Positions 1 to 10,102 of a stretch of 64,000 nucleotides of DNA are shown piece by piece. Below the pieces are notes generated by a model that was not told the origin of the DNA, did no database searches, and was given only the letters and a program-made list of their open reading frames with translations. A program made the translations under genes and the position numbers. The DNA is from Seminavis robusta (lineage: Eukaryota; Bacillariophyta; Bacillariophyceae; Naviculales; Naviculaceae), in the NCBI GenBank assembly GCA_903772945.1, contig CAICTM010000111.1:53968-117967 (forward strand), written 5' to 3'. Every line of letters starts with the position of its first letter. The first letter of the stretch is position 1.

Positions 1-2
1 CT

Positions 3-1637
3 GTGAAGTGGCATGTGCTTCTAACCACATGTATGTTTTGGTCCTGGCTTTCTATGAAAGGAACATTTTCTCTTTTTGATGATAGCTTTCGGAGACGGAG
101 GAGGCTGCAGCAATCTACTGCTGACTTCATTGGAAGCACTGATGACTTGGTTGCATCCGATGTCTGTACTTGTCCTGAGCAGGGTGCTGGGCGGACTCTA
201 CAATTGAGGCAGGAAGATCTGGAACCCAATGCACCATCAGAAGAGGAATTTGTATTTGCCTATAATGCTGACATAGAGAGGTTAGTTGAGGAGGGCACGG
301 TCACCAATGTGGGTCGTGTGGTGGCTCTGGAAGAGGTTCCCCTTGATGAGGAAGTGCAGGTAACATGCAACTCCAACATTGAAGACTTCCTCACCTACGT
401 TCTTGTTGAGTTTGATGGGGATGCAACGGCTTTATCTGGCATGGAAAACGCCATTCTCAGCATTTTATTCGAACAAGTTTACAATGACCTCTCCTTTGCC
501 AACTGTGATGGATATTTCAGAATGACGGATGACACTTTGTTAGTGGTGCCACAAGGGACAGACCCTGCATTTTTTCAAGTAGCAGCAACTTGCAGAGACT
601 GTCCTGTCAACAACAATGGCTGGTTTTCAATCTTTGCAAACATGAGGCGTAGCTTACATTTCCTGGAAATGCTGCCACGGACACGTGATCATCCAGAGCC
701 ATCCAGAACATCGGGCACTCCAGTGAAAACTAATCCTTCACGAGTCCGTGGTCTACAGATGCAGATGTCACGTTTTCCGGATGAAGACGTTTGTTTCTGT
801 CCTGCACTGAGTGACAATGTTGACGATCCCAGTCCAGCAGCCCCATCTATGAATGCCCTGCGGGCTGAACTAAATCGCCGCATATCAGATCTACGAAGGG
901 CTGGAATGATCAACAACATTTTCTCCATCACCAGTCTCTCAGAGACACCAACGAGTCCAGCGCCTGAGGACGACGAAGACATGGATACGGCAATGCCAAC
1001 CGTGACTCCAGGAGATGATGGGACTATGAATCCACCAGAGACCGCAACGCCAACAACTGGAGGCGCAACGACAGAAACGCCCCAAACCCTGCCACCATCA
1101 ATTCAACAAACTGCTGCACAAACCATACCACCGTCTATGATGCTTCCAAAGGGCACCATACCACCATCAATGGAGAGGCCTCCAAAGGACACCATCCCAC
1201 CATCAGCCTTGGCAGACATTGGGTTGACCCCCACAGTGATGACAGGGTTCAAACCAGCTGCCATTTTCGGCGAAGACCCCGAAACTTTGGATCCGGACCT
1301 TTTGATGGAGGCCACGATGATCCCGGGTGGCAGAACAGCAGGGATTGATGCGATAACACGTACGACATCCGGCACTCCAGTGGCGGCAGCCCCCAATCCC
1401 ACGAAAATCCCCACGCTCGAGCCAACATGGCTGGGCGATGACGACGATTTTGAGGACACTGAGCTCCCAACATTGGCACCGAGAGCAAGAAATCGAGGGC
1501 GACAGCAACGGGATGGCACACGACGACAGCAGGACTCCAACAGAGGCCGTGAGAGAGCTAGAATACGCCGACTGAGAGGGGGGCGCAGGAACCAAAAGCC
1601 CAGGAATTTCAGCATCAAAGACAATCCACGAAAATAG
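3..1637 (+). CDS. Unknown PT-rich, Arg-tailed protein, 5' end cut by window
   Basis: The reading frame is open to the left edge, so the true start may lie outside; the first in-frame ATG is at 33. The product (about 534 residues from that ATG) opens with a short hydrophobic stretch that could be the tail of a signal peptide. It has two modules that each begin with a Cys-x-Cys-Pro motif (VCTCPEQ and VCFCPAL), the first followed by further cysteines (CRDCP). Then comes a Pro/Thr-rich segment with three short repeats of IPPS(M/A), and a C-terminus rich in Arg (RGRERARIRRLRGGRR). I recognise no named family. The design suggests a secreted or wall-associated diatom protein, but that is inference. 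The 3' end is clear: a TAG stop followed by non-coding sequence. Confidence 0.6.
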   Translation: MKWHVLLTTCMFWSWLSMKGTFSLFDDSFRRRRRLQQSTADFIGSTDDLVASDVCTCPEQGAGRTLQLRQEDLEPNAPSEEEFVFAYNADIERLVEEGTVTNVGRVVALEEVPLDEEVQVTCNSNIEDFLTYVLVEFDGDATALSGMENAILSILFEQVYNDLSFANCDGYFRMTDDTLLVVPQGTDPAFFQVAATCRDCPVNNNGWFSIFANMRRSLHFLEMLPRTRDHPEPSRTSGTPVKTNPSRVRGLQMQMSRFPDEDVCFCPALSDNVDDPSPAAPSMNALRAELNRRISDLRRAGMINNIFSITSLSETPTSPAPEDDEDMDTAMPTVTPGDDGTMNPPETATPTTGGATTETPQTLPPSIQQTAAQTIPPSMMLPKGTIPPSMERPPKDTIPPSALADIGLTPTVMTGFKPAAIFGEDPETLDPDLLMEATMIPGGRTAGIDAITRTTSGTPVAAAPNPTKIPTLEPTWLGDDDDFEDTELPTLAPRARNRGRQQRDGTRRQQDSNRGRERARIRRLRGGRRNQKPRNFSIKDNPRK

Positions 1638-2272
1638 GGAAAATAGTATTGGGTCCTGATGGAGTGAAGTAGAATCTCAATAGAATCAGCAATGTCATCG
1701 ACAACTCGACCATTAGTTTTTGCCAATCAAGAAGAACCGGGGCACGCTTCTGTCGCCGCACACGGACAGGGATTGCAACTTCTAAACTACAAGTAGCTAG
1801 CTATTCTTTGAAGAGAAGCTACTGCTTCGGTTAGTTGCGAATTTTGTCCACATGCGCTGATTCGGCGAGGGGCTGTTCTTCTGCCTTGATGGTATTAGCC
1901 GGTCTGGTGGAATATCAGGTCCTCCTCTACATCCATGCACGAAGAGCGAAATGGGTTCTACGGGTAGCTAGAGCTGTACTCGTCTTACGGTAGGTTGAGC
2001 CCACAGGCTAGCTAACTAGCTATAGCAAGAGAGAGATTGAAGGCAAACTTATACCTGCAGCGTTCTTGTTGCTTCGTACGTTACGAATAGAGCTCAGCCA
2101 GCCAGAGCTAAAGAGTACCGGTACATGTGGATAGCTGAAGTGTTTGAACTCGAACTTGACGTGCTTTTGGCGGGAAATCGGCTCGCGGACTTCGTTCCGA
2201 CAACCACGATCCGACACACAATTTTTTCCATAACCACAACCAGTACGGCAGTCCTCTTTGCGTGAGAAGACG
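1638..2272. other. Intergenic, no gene seen
   Basis: No coding signal that I can support. It contains several CTAGCTAG and TACCGGTA-type palindromes that recur throughout the intergenic DNA of this window. Confidence 0.5.
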
Positions 2273-2937
2273 ATGACGAACCACAAGGATAGCAAGGAGC
2301 TTGGCGAGATGTTATTTCAGAGTGCTTGTTCTACCGACAATGTTGTCTCTCAAGACAGCATGGAAGAGAACCCCTCTTTGCCACAGTGGCCGCAACCCCA
2401 ATCACAACAACCACCCATGACAGCTTGGTTGCTCCAAGCACCATCCTCCCCGACCATTGGCACGCTGCAGCTACCAGTCCGCCCAAAGTCAACAAGAAGA
2501 AACGCGCGCGACGATCTGTCCACTTTCAAGAGCAGACGATCGCCAAAGACGACAAGAAGACCACGGCGGTGGTCACTCCCGCAGAAAAGCAAGCAGCCTT
2601 TTGGTCCCTACAAGAGATGCGCCAGATCCGATTGGAAATGGGCACCATTGTGAGAGATGTTCTAATTGGCGGAACATCGGCCTATCCCCGTGGCACTCGA
2701 GGATTGGAAAAGAGTTTGAATCCATTGGAATCTCAAATCCGACGCAAGCAATTGGTTGCCGCTGTCCTTCGGGAACAACGAATGCAGCAACGCGAAAAGG
2801 AAGTGGATGTCGAATTGATTGCCGAGGCATCCATGGGATACAGTCATTGTCACGAAAAGGCTGCCATTCAACAGGCGGAGGCCGATCGACTCTGTGTCTT
2901 TGGTGAGCAGCATTTTGACAAACAAACATCATGCTAG
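2273..2937 (+). CDS. Small basic, helical protein of a diatom-type family; probable short intron
   Basis: The well-supported part is the reading from about 2479 to the TAG at 2935: a basic segment (KKKRARRSVHF), then a Trp-containing helix and a segment with RGLEKSLNP and RRKQLVAAVL, a pattern I recall from small uncharacterised diatom proteins. That frame has no usable ATG upstream (stop at 2290). The only good ATG, at 2273, is in another frame. A GT-AG intron at 2386-2477 (92 bp, length 2 mod 3) would join the two and give about 190 residues. A one-base sequence error is the alternative. The last 20 or so codons are repeated in altered form at 4690-4749. Function unknown; the coiled, basic make-up suggests an intracellular protein. 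Confidence 0.5.
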
Positions 2938-3200
2938 CTAGGGCACCAATTGCCACCACCACCATGCACCGGGCTGGGCGTCATCGAGGAGTTCCAAAAT
3001 ACCTTTGAGCGGCACCAGCCATGGGTTGACGGGACACAGAATGCAACAGCCAAGCCACCACCGGGTGAAAATGAAATATAATATTAGCACTAGCTTGATA
3101 GGTCTCGTCATGAGCAATCCACGTCCACGCTCATTCTCTATTGTGTTATCTTTATGGTCTATGTGTTATGTAGAACATGGGCGCCCATGACAAAAAGGGA

Positions 3201-4040
3201 CTAGACTGCTTTTGACTTTGGCTCCTTGAAAGTTCCAAAGATCATGTCCCAAAGCCGGAATCGCTTTGAAAAGTTGAATTGCCTTTGCCGATGATGGAGA
3301 TCGTGGTCTCCTGGTCCCAGACAAATTTCTTTTAGCAATGGTCCAGCCTGGGGGAATGAGAACAAGTCATCACCTTCAATGGCAGAATGACCACCAATCT
3401 CAACAGCAGTCTTGAAGGTAAAGATCAGATGGAGCTGGAACAAGGTAAACCGTTGGTAACAGAGACCAAATGCAGCCACTGCTGGGAGTACATTGCTGAA
3501 AAGAATCTCTGGGATGGACATGCGGAAGCTTGAAAGGGCTCCAGGTTTCTCGTGCTCGTGATGGTCCCAGTGGACATACTTGTACACTGTCATGTTTGCA
3601 TGGCAAGCACGATGAGTCCAGTAGTGGCCAAAGTCAAAAATGAGCTCCCAAATGAAAGACTTGGGAATGAAGGTTGCGAATTGGAGCAAGAATGAAGCAG
3701 CTTCATCCTGTGCTCCAGCACGAATTCCTTCCCAGTAACAAACCAGGTAGATCAACAGGGACTCCAATGCTCCACCTTTGATCATGATCAAGATTTGAGG
3801 CAGAAGAGGTTCCTCATCAGAAGAACTCACTGGATAGATTCTGCGAACAATGCCCAAGGCAGGGGCCCCATGGGTGAGCCACCAACAAAGAAAGAGAGAA
3901 CGAAAAGTCCAACCAATCAGTATTCCCATGTATCCATACTGATTTCCAAGAAGCAAGGCAAGATATGCTATTCCACTAAGGAAGCCATTGTTGAGCATAT
4001 ACAAAGCAAATGTCTTGGGAGAAATTGATGCAACTGTCAT
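3201..4040 (-). CDS. Sterol desaturase / fatty acid hydroxylase superfamily membrane enzyme, copy A
   Basis: A 279-residue di-iron membrane oxidase. The histidine boxes of the superfamily are present: HYWTH within DFGHYWTHRACH, then HWDHH, and late in the protein GGHSAIEG and HDLHHRQ. Four hydrophobic stretches fit an ER-type polytopic protein. Members hydroxylate or desaturate sterols, fatty acids or sphingoid bases; the substrate cannot be read from the sequence. I chose the ATG at 4040 rather than further upstream because the paralogue at 5040-5879 begins at exactly the same residue (MTV-SISPKTFALY), and the frame upstream of 4040 is not shared. It is convergent with the small-protein gene at 2273-2937. 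It differs from copy B at about 18 of 279 residues by eye, mostly conservative. Confidence 0.85.
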   Translation of the reverse strand: MTVASISPKTFALYMLNNGFLSGIAYLALLLGNQYGYMGILIGWTFRSLFLCWWLTHGAPALGIVRRIYPVSSSDEEPLLPQILIMIKGGALESLLIYLVCYWEGIRAGAQDEAASFLLQFATFIPKSFIWELIFDFGHYWTHRACHANMTVYKYVHWDHHEHEKPGALSSFRMSIPEILFSNVLPAVAAFGLCYQRFTLFQLHLIFTFKTAVEIGGHSAIEGDDLFSFPQAGPLLKEICLGPGDHDLHHRQRQFNFSKRFRLWDMIFGTFKEPKSKAV

Positions 4041-4605
4041 TTTGTGTTTAACTTTGGTAATGTAATTATTGTGAGGTAGAAAGTTTTGTGAGCTCCAAAT
4101 CCCAAGAATGCAAGGGACACAATTATCTTGCCCATGCGGTACAAGGTGGCCTATCGTATTCGAACACTGTCGCCGATTTACCTCTTGAAGCACACTGGAA
4201 GCTCGAAGGTGTGTGGGTTGCTGTGCGCGGATGGCGCTGCTAGGAACGAGGTTGAGCAAAAAACGCGGGAGTCGATCCGAATGATTAATCCAACCTGCGA
4301 ACGCCGACCCGATCGCGTTTTTGTGATTGAGGTTGTTGTGGCTGAGCTTTCTTCAGAAACTTGTTTGCTTGCGAGTTGATTTTTTTTTGGAAATAGCGGG
4401 AGAGCAGCAAAACGGATTGGATTGACGATCGAGAGGCTTTGGTTCGGCCCTTGTGGCATTTTGATGGGACGTATCGGGAGAGCAGCAAAACGGATCATTG
4501 GAAATGATTGGGACGAGGAAAGGAACTTGACTATAGTAGAATAGCCAAGCCAACTTCTGGTGGAATCGAAACAGGTCCCATGATGATAATAGATTATAGG
4601 TAGTC

Positions 4606-4749
4606 ATGAAGTACGCTATCCGTGTTGGTTCTCAGTTTGTCGCCCCTGCTCCAGTCCCAAATATCGCCGCTTCTTTGCCTAAGGCGAAGGCTGATCGACT
4701 CTGTGTCTTTGTCGAGCAGCTTTTTGACAAACAAGCATCATGCTTTTAG
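4606..4749 (+). pseudogene. Chimeric 47-codon ORF ending in a copied gene tail
   Basis: From the ATG at 4606 there is an open frame of 47 codons. Its second half (KADRLCVFVEQLFDKQASCF) is a diverged copy of the C-terminus of the 2273-2937 gene (EADRLCVFGEQHFDKQTSC). Its first half has no counterpart there. It is most simply a by-product of the segmental duplication. It could be expressed as a new small protein, for which there is no evidence. Confidence 0.5.
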
Positions 4750-5039
4750 GGCAATCGCCACCAGACAGGGCATCATTGGTATTGGCTGGGCCTTTAATGG
4801 GCAGTCGAGCAAGCAAGAAAACGGATTAGCTGCAGCCATGGATTGACTGGGAGATCGAATGCAACTAGGTACAACATCGAAACCCCCTTTTGGTCGAAAA
4901 GAAATTGAATATACCACTAGCAAGCTAGATCCCATCATGAACAATCTATATATACATTGATTCTCTATGGTCTATTGTGCTATGTAGAAATGTATGGCAC
5001 CCCGACAACGAGTGCGTGGGGGCCCATGACAAAAAGGGA

Positions 5040-5879
5040 CTAGACTGCTTTTGACTTTGGCTCCTTGAAAGTTCCAAAGATCATGTCCCAAAGCCGGAAT
5101 CGCTTTGAAAAGTTGAATTGCCTTTGCCGATGATGGAGGTCATGGTCTCCTGGTCCGAGACAAATCTCTCTTAGCAAGGGTCCAGCCTGGGGGAATGAGA
5201 ACAAGTCATCACCTTCAATGGCAGAATGACCACCAATCTCAACAGCAGTCTTGAAGGTAAAGATCAGATGGAGCTGGAACAAGGTAAACCGTTGGAAACA
5301 GAGACAAAAAGCCACTGCCGCTGGGAGCAGGATGCTGAAAAGAAGCTCTGGGATGGATACACGAAAGCTTGATAGGGCACCAGGTTTCTCATGCTGGTGA
5401 TGGTCCCAGTGGACATACTTGTACAATGTCATGTTTGCATGACAAGCTCGATGTGTCCAATAGTGGCCAAAGTCAAAAATGAGCTCCCAAATGAAAGACT
5501 TGGGAATGAAGGTTGCGAATTGGAGCAAGAAAGAAGCAGCTTCATCCTGTGATCCAGCACGAATTCCTTCCCAGTGACACACCATGTAAATCAAAAGGGA
5601 CTCCAATGCACCACCCCTTATCATGATCAGGATTTGAGGCAGAAGAGGTTCCTCGTCAGAAGAACTCACTGGATACATTCTGTGCACAATGCCCAAGGCA
5701 GGGGCCCCATGGGTGAGCCACCAACAAAGAAAGAGAGAACGAAAAGTCCAACCAATCAGTATTCCCATGTATCCATACTGATTTCCAAGAAGCAAGGCAA
5801 GGTATGCTATTCCACTAAGGAAGCCATTGTTGAGCATATACAAAGCAAATGTCTTGGGAGAAATGGATGAAACTGTCAT
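5040..5879 (-). CDS. Sterol desaturase / fatty acid hydroxylase superfamily membrane enzyme, copy B
   Basis: A 279-residue paralogue of the protein at 3201-4040, with all the same histidine boxes intact (HYWTH, HWDHH, HDLHH), so it should be active. The main cluster of differences from copy A lies in one hydrophobic segment after the HWDHH box (ELLFSILLPAAVAFCLCF against EILFSNVLPAVAAFGLCY). That segment could line the substrate channel; this is inference. The ATG at 5879 is followed by MTVSSISPKTFALY. About 50 bp upstream of the start are conserved with copy A, so the two probably share a core promoter, while more distal sequence differs. Substrate unknown. Confidence 0.85.
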   Translation of the reverse strand: MTVSSISPKTFALYMLNNGFLSGIAYLALLLGNQYGYMGILIGWTFRSLFLCWWLTHGAPALGIVHRMYPVSSSDEEPLLPQILIMIRGGALESLLIYMVCHWEGIRAGSQDEAASFLLQFATFIPKSFIWELIFDFGHYWTHRACHANMTLYKYVHWDHHQHEKPGALSSFRVSIPELLFSILLPAAVAFCLCFQRFTLFQLHLIFTFKTAVEIGGHSAIEGDDLFSFPQAGPLLREICLGPGDHDLHHRQRQFNFSKRFRLWDMIFGTFKEPKSKAV

Positions 5880-5944
5880 TTTGTGTTTTCCTTTGATAAT
5901 GTAATTATTGTGAGGTAGATAGTTTTGTGAGCTCCCACACCAGC

Positions 5945-7147
5945 CAAAGGATGCAATGCAATCTAGACTATACTAAATGTACCATCGTACCATCGTGGCC
6001 ATGCCTAAGGTCGTTGTGTCTGAGCATTGTGCTGAACCTGTTTACTTTGGCTGAGTCGCAATAGTGCTATTCAATCTTCCCAGCATCCTCTTCTCACAAC
6101 TGGCCTTGGAGAAGAAACCCGATCACCCGATCGTAACGCAAAACAGCAACACGTGCCCTCGGTTCGGACGCCACGAACCGAAGTGGGAATCGAATCCTCC
6201 TGAGAGAGAAACTGCTCTCAGCCAAAGACTGCTTTTGAAGCGTAGTTGAGGTAACGTTTAGTTTTGTATTTATTATAAAATTACCGCATCTACCTGAATG
6301 TTTTGCAATTGGATGCAGGGCAGCAATGACGACGTCCGCACACCAAAAGACTCGAATATTTGACAAATTTGACAACCACACCCAAATTTTTTGGGAAAAC
6401 CTTCACTAGTCTAACCACAGCCAAACGAACTTTCGAACCTTTGTGTAACAGTACAAACAGGGCACTCAGATGGTCCTTTCTTTTCGGGTTGGGCTGAATG
6501 TACTGTACTTTCCAACATGCATCAAGGCCGCCCTCGATTGCTTGTTTTGAACTCTCTCCCAATTCACTAACTTATAAAATAGGGAGCTTTCTTTAAATCT
6601 ACACTTTCTTTGTCTTCCTGAATCACAGGGGACAGTGGTGCCGGGAGTGGCTTGTTTTGTGGGGAAATTGCCACAGTAAAGTCAGCTTAGTGGAGCCAAT
6701 GAATCTTCACTGCAAAGCTTCCAATAAGTGAAGGATGATGGTTTCAGTGGTGTTACCTAGCTAGAACTCTCGAATCGGACTCTTGGTGTCTCCGTGGTCG
6801 CCTGGAGTTTCCTCGTTCGGGGTTGACAAGCATCATAAAAGCAAGATCGCGAATCCGTACGCTGTATCGTGCCATACTGTACCAAATTCAATGACTCGAC
6901 GGTGTAAATCCCTTGAAAATGTGAGCGCAAACAATTTACTACTTCCCTGCAAAACGGCGCTGAAGGATTTAACAAGTTCCCCACTCATGGTGAGACCACA
7001 TTTTTAAACATGTACCGGTACGCACACAAGTACACCGAGAAAATGCACTTGTTTGAGGTTTCAGGTTTCAGGCCACTCCACCACAAAAGCAACCCACATT
7101 AAACATTAAACATACCGTATTTTAAAACTTGCTAGTACTTGCCTGTG
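5945..7147. other. Gene-poor stretch, no gene seen
   Basis: I see no supported coding sequence. It includes one member of a dispersed repeat pair (6466-6562) and AT-rich DNA. Confidence 0.5.
6466..6562. repeat. Dispersed repeat, member 1
   Basis: About 95 bp related to 9021-9118, in the same orientation. Shared blocks include CTTTCTTTT/CTTTCTTCTTGT, GGGCTGAA, GTACTTTCCAAC, CTCGA(T/C)TGC and TGTTTTGAA-TCTCTCCCAA. It reads like the remnant of a transposable element or a fragment of an old duplicated UTR. No terminal repeats were found. Confidence 0.6.
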
Positions 7148-8160
7148 ATGAGTGACGATAACGACAGTGACGACGGTGGCTATGGTGCTGCATTTCAGGC
7201 CGAAGACGACTGCGATGACGATGTTCGTGAATATTACGATTCCTTGACACCAGAAGATTAGGATTCGGTTGGTTTAATCAACGACTGAAGACGCTGCACG
7301 AAGGAATTGATATTACCTTGGACCGTTCCTTCTTTGCAGCACCAAGACCAAGGGACTCGCAGCCCGCAGATCTCCCCGCCCGTCATCCATTACGTGGTCT
7401 TGCCTGGGTGTTAGCTCAAGCGCCAGTGAATTCGACTGTGCACGAGGCAACAGAACTGTGGCTTGATGGGTTGACTCTGTCAATCCCAGTAAATTATATT
7501 TAGAATACTCACTTTTTGCTGCAATTGATAAATAAGTTTATTGCTAGCTACATGCTCACTGATCCATACGCAATCAAAATGCTCATTCACCATGGAGGAG
7601 ACAAAACGGTTCTAATCATCCTTCACCCGGACAGTAAGAACAAACACCGCCTAATGGAATTTTTCAACGACCATAGCGGATACCTCGATGCACGACACGT
7701 CAATCATGACAGACGGCTACTGCACTTTTGGTAGCTATAATTTGTCTTGTCCGGCACGATACCAGAGCTGGGAATCAGTATATGTCGCCAATAGTGAGCC
7801 ATCGCAAGTCGAACGCTTTGATCAAATCTGGTTTTCTCTCACTCAAAATCGAAGCATTCAAACGGTCTATCCTAGCTTGGCCCCTCCATCACCATCTCGA
7901 ACTTTGAAGATAGCACGAACTGGCGATACAACCGCTATGTAAGGTGAAAGTAGCTACAATTTGTCTTGTCCAGCACGATACCAGAGCTGAGAATCAGTAT
8001 ATGTCGCCAATAGTGAGCCATCGCAAGTCGAACGCTTGGATCAAATCTGGGTTTCTCTCACACAAAATCGAAGCATTCAAACGGTCTATCCTAACTTGGC
8101 CCCTCCATCACCATCTCGACCTTTGAAGAGAGCACGAACTGGCGATACAGCCGCTATGTT
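7148..8160 (+). pseudogene. Decayed phospholipase-D-like gene with a duplicated 3' end
   Basis: The pieces read in order as one PLD-superfamily protein. First an acidic start (MSDDNDSDDGGYGAAF, ATG 7148), then after a frame change GFGWFNQRLKTLHEG and HPLRGLAWVLAQAP, an in-frame TAG at 7501, IASYMLTDPYAI and VLIILHPDSKN. Next comes DARHV, a frame change near 7700, then IMTDGYCTFGSYNL, which resembles the HxKxxxxD...GSxN half-site, and SWESVYVANS with QVERFDQIW. The HxK lysine is lost at the frame change, and the spacing to GSYN is one residue short of the usual. From GSYNL on, the sequence occurs twice in tandem; the second copy has TGA in place of a Trp codon. Introns could hide some of the breaks, but the in-frame stop and the duplicated tail argue for a dead gene. 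Confidence 0.55.
7731..8159 (+). repeat. Tandem direct repeat, 219-bp unit, two copies
   Basis: Copies at 7731-7949 and 7950-8159 are nearly identical over about 210 bp. Both derive from the C-terminal coding part of the decayed PLD-like gene. The second copy reads LKRARTGD where the first reads LKIARTGD, and it extends past the stop present in the first copy. Confidence 0.9.
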
Positions 8161-10102
8161 GATGACATCGCCAATACTGCCGTGACTGTGAGTAGAAGCA
8201 ACAAGTTGTTGCAGCGAGGAAAAGGAGAGCCGGGTGCAATGCATATGTTGGAGTTGAGATTGTCCAGATGGAGGCTACTACGAGAACGCCATAAGACTAG
8301 ATTGACATGGTTAAAGGATTGACTGCAACAAAGTGAGCTTTTTAAACTAAACTAAGAGTGAGCACTATGAGCATCCAGAGATCGACAAATGCTGCTGCCA
8401 TCTTGTGCAAGAAGCTGCTAGCTAGATAGCTGCCATTGATTGCCAAAGTAGCACCCCACTCATTCATGCAGAGCATAACTATGCAATTGACCTCGGGTTA
8501 CCTTACCTGGCCAAAGAAAAATGAGGGTAAGAAATGTGTTGTTTTGTCAGAGCTGTTTCTTCATCCCAAATGGCAGTCAAGTCGATATCATTGTCAGTTG
8601 CCTATGTTTCAAGTTCAATGGCCTCTCCTTCCTGCAAGGTTTGCATGATGCTGCTGACTGGCTGACAGCCGGGATCCATAAGATGAGGTTTGCTGAGATC
8701 ATAGCGTGGTCTCCACACAATTGCCCAAAGCATCCAAAAGACCTGCTGGTTATCATGGTACTAGTCTAGTACCTGATTGCCATCAGATTTGGCCGTAGCT
8801 TGGCCGATCATTTGAAAATGTGGAGATATTTGGCATCGTTTGTTTGGATTTCTAAAGACCTGGTCCAACCAGAGACGCCACGACAAGCTGGGTTTGCAGG
8901 CTGACCCGTACTTCTTGTACGCAACTCCCACTGAGACAGGCGCAGAATAACTGGCACGGTTGCGTTGATTGTTGTGATGTGATGCTCAAGCAGGGCTACG
9001 GTAAGTATCAGCGTGTCACTCAGAGGGACCTTTCTTTCTTGTCGGGCTGAACGTACTTTCCAACGTGGAAGAGACCAAGGGCCACGCTCGACTGCATGTT
9101 TTGAAATCTCTCCCAACGAAATTGCGCGAGACAGTGACACTTATTCGATACAAGTAAGTGCTGTCGCTTAGGACCAGACTCGGTGATGCCATTCATTTTC
9201 GGACATGAAGTGATTTCCTTTCCTAAAAGGACGCTTCCGGTGATCCCTTCATTTGGTAGTTCCAGCTCCTTCTGCTCTTGGAATCCAGCTGTCAGGTGTG
9301 ACTTCGTTCAGTGCACAGGGATGCTTTTGGTTTGTAGCGGTCATCGTGGATCGATTTCGAAGGACCAGGAATCGGAGGGCATGGATGATGCCAACGTTGC
9401 AACCGTGTGGCCGAACTTGGTCGTTGCGACGGGGTCGAGGTGCTCCCTAGCTAGAGATCCGTTGTAGTCTGTTTGTCGGTTCGATGAAATTCAGCTTCCT
9501 GTCGGATGTGTATTGTCGGCACTTACTTGTGTCATTGAGGTAGGTAGAAACCATTACTCAAATTTTCCTTCGGGTTTGGAACCCTGCAGTTTCGACGGAT
9601 GTCTCCCTCGTGCTGTCTGTGACCGGCTTCTGTTCCGATCACTCTTTCAGGCCGTTGCGAAGCGATTGCCTTCCCGTCATGCTCCGTCCGGTTCGTAATG
9701 TCCTGATCAGTCTTTCGTGCCTACCGCAATCGTTTCTTGAATCGACTTGAATCCAGCCGTACGGTACCTACATGCCCCCCCTTTCGGGGGACCAACTCTC
9801 TTGTTGGATTTTTCTTGCTATTGATTTGATATGATATGATATTCAGTTTGCTATTACATGCAATATTATATATATAAAGGAACGAACCTACCGCTCGCTC
9901 GTTCGTTCGCAAATCGCATTCTTGTTGTGTGTGTTGTGTTTGTGACGACCATTTGGATGGTTCCTTCCAAAGGACATTCCGGCCGTGTCGAGAGCATTTA
10001 TTTTGCGCGGCAGTGTCGTGTTGATTTATTTTCTTCTTCTCCTTTTTGTATTCCTATTGTTGTTGCCTCTTTTTGTTTTGTGTGGCATTGTTCTGGTGCT
10101 CG
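8161..10102. other. Intergenic, no gene seen
   Basis: Several short open frames on both strands have no recognisable content. It contains the second dispersed-repeat member at 9021-9118. The last 150 bp, rich in T and GTT, are probably the 3' UTR of the minus-strand gene that ends at 10103. Confidence 0.4.
9021..9118. repeat. Dispersed repeat, member 2
   Basis: Counterpart of 6466-6562, roughly three quarters identical by eye, same orientation. The match begins near CACTCAGA and ends at CTCTCCCAA. Confidence 0.6.

Larger units (their letters stand above)
2870..5940. repeat. Tandem segmental duplication, about 1.23 kb per copy
   Basis: Copy A runs from about 2870 to 4100 and copy B from about 4690 to 5940. 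Each holds, in order, the 3' end of the small-protein gene (plus strand), a diverged spacer of about 250-300 bp, a hydroxylase gene (minus strand) and about 50 bp of its upstream region. The hydroxylase parts are nearly identical while the spacers have drifted, so the event is recent but not new. The gap between copies, 4380-4500, itself holds two copies of a GGGAGAGCAGCAAAACGGAT motif, and a third, altered version lies near 4800. Confidence 0.85.

Noticed and set aside
3201-4259. Longer 352-codon version of hydroxylase copy A
   Set aside because: The extra 73 N-terminal residues are absent from the paralogue, and the homologous upstream DNA of copy B does not keep the frame.
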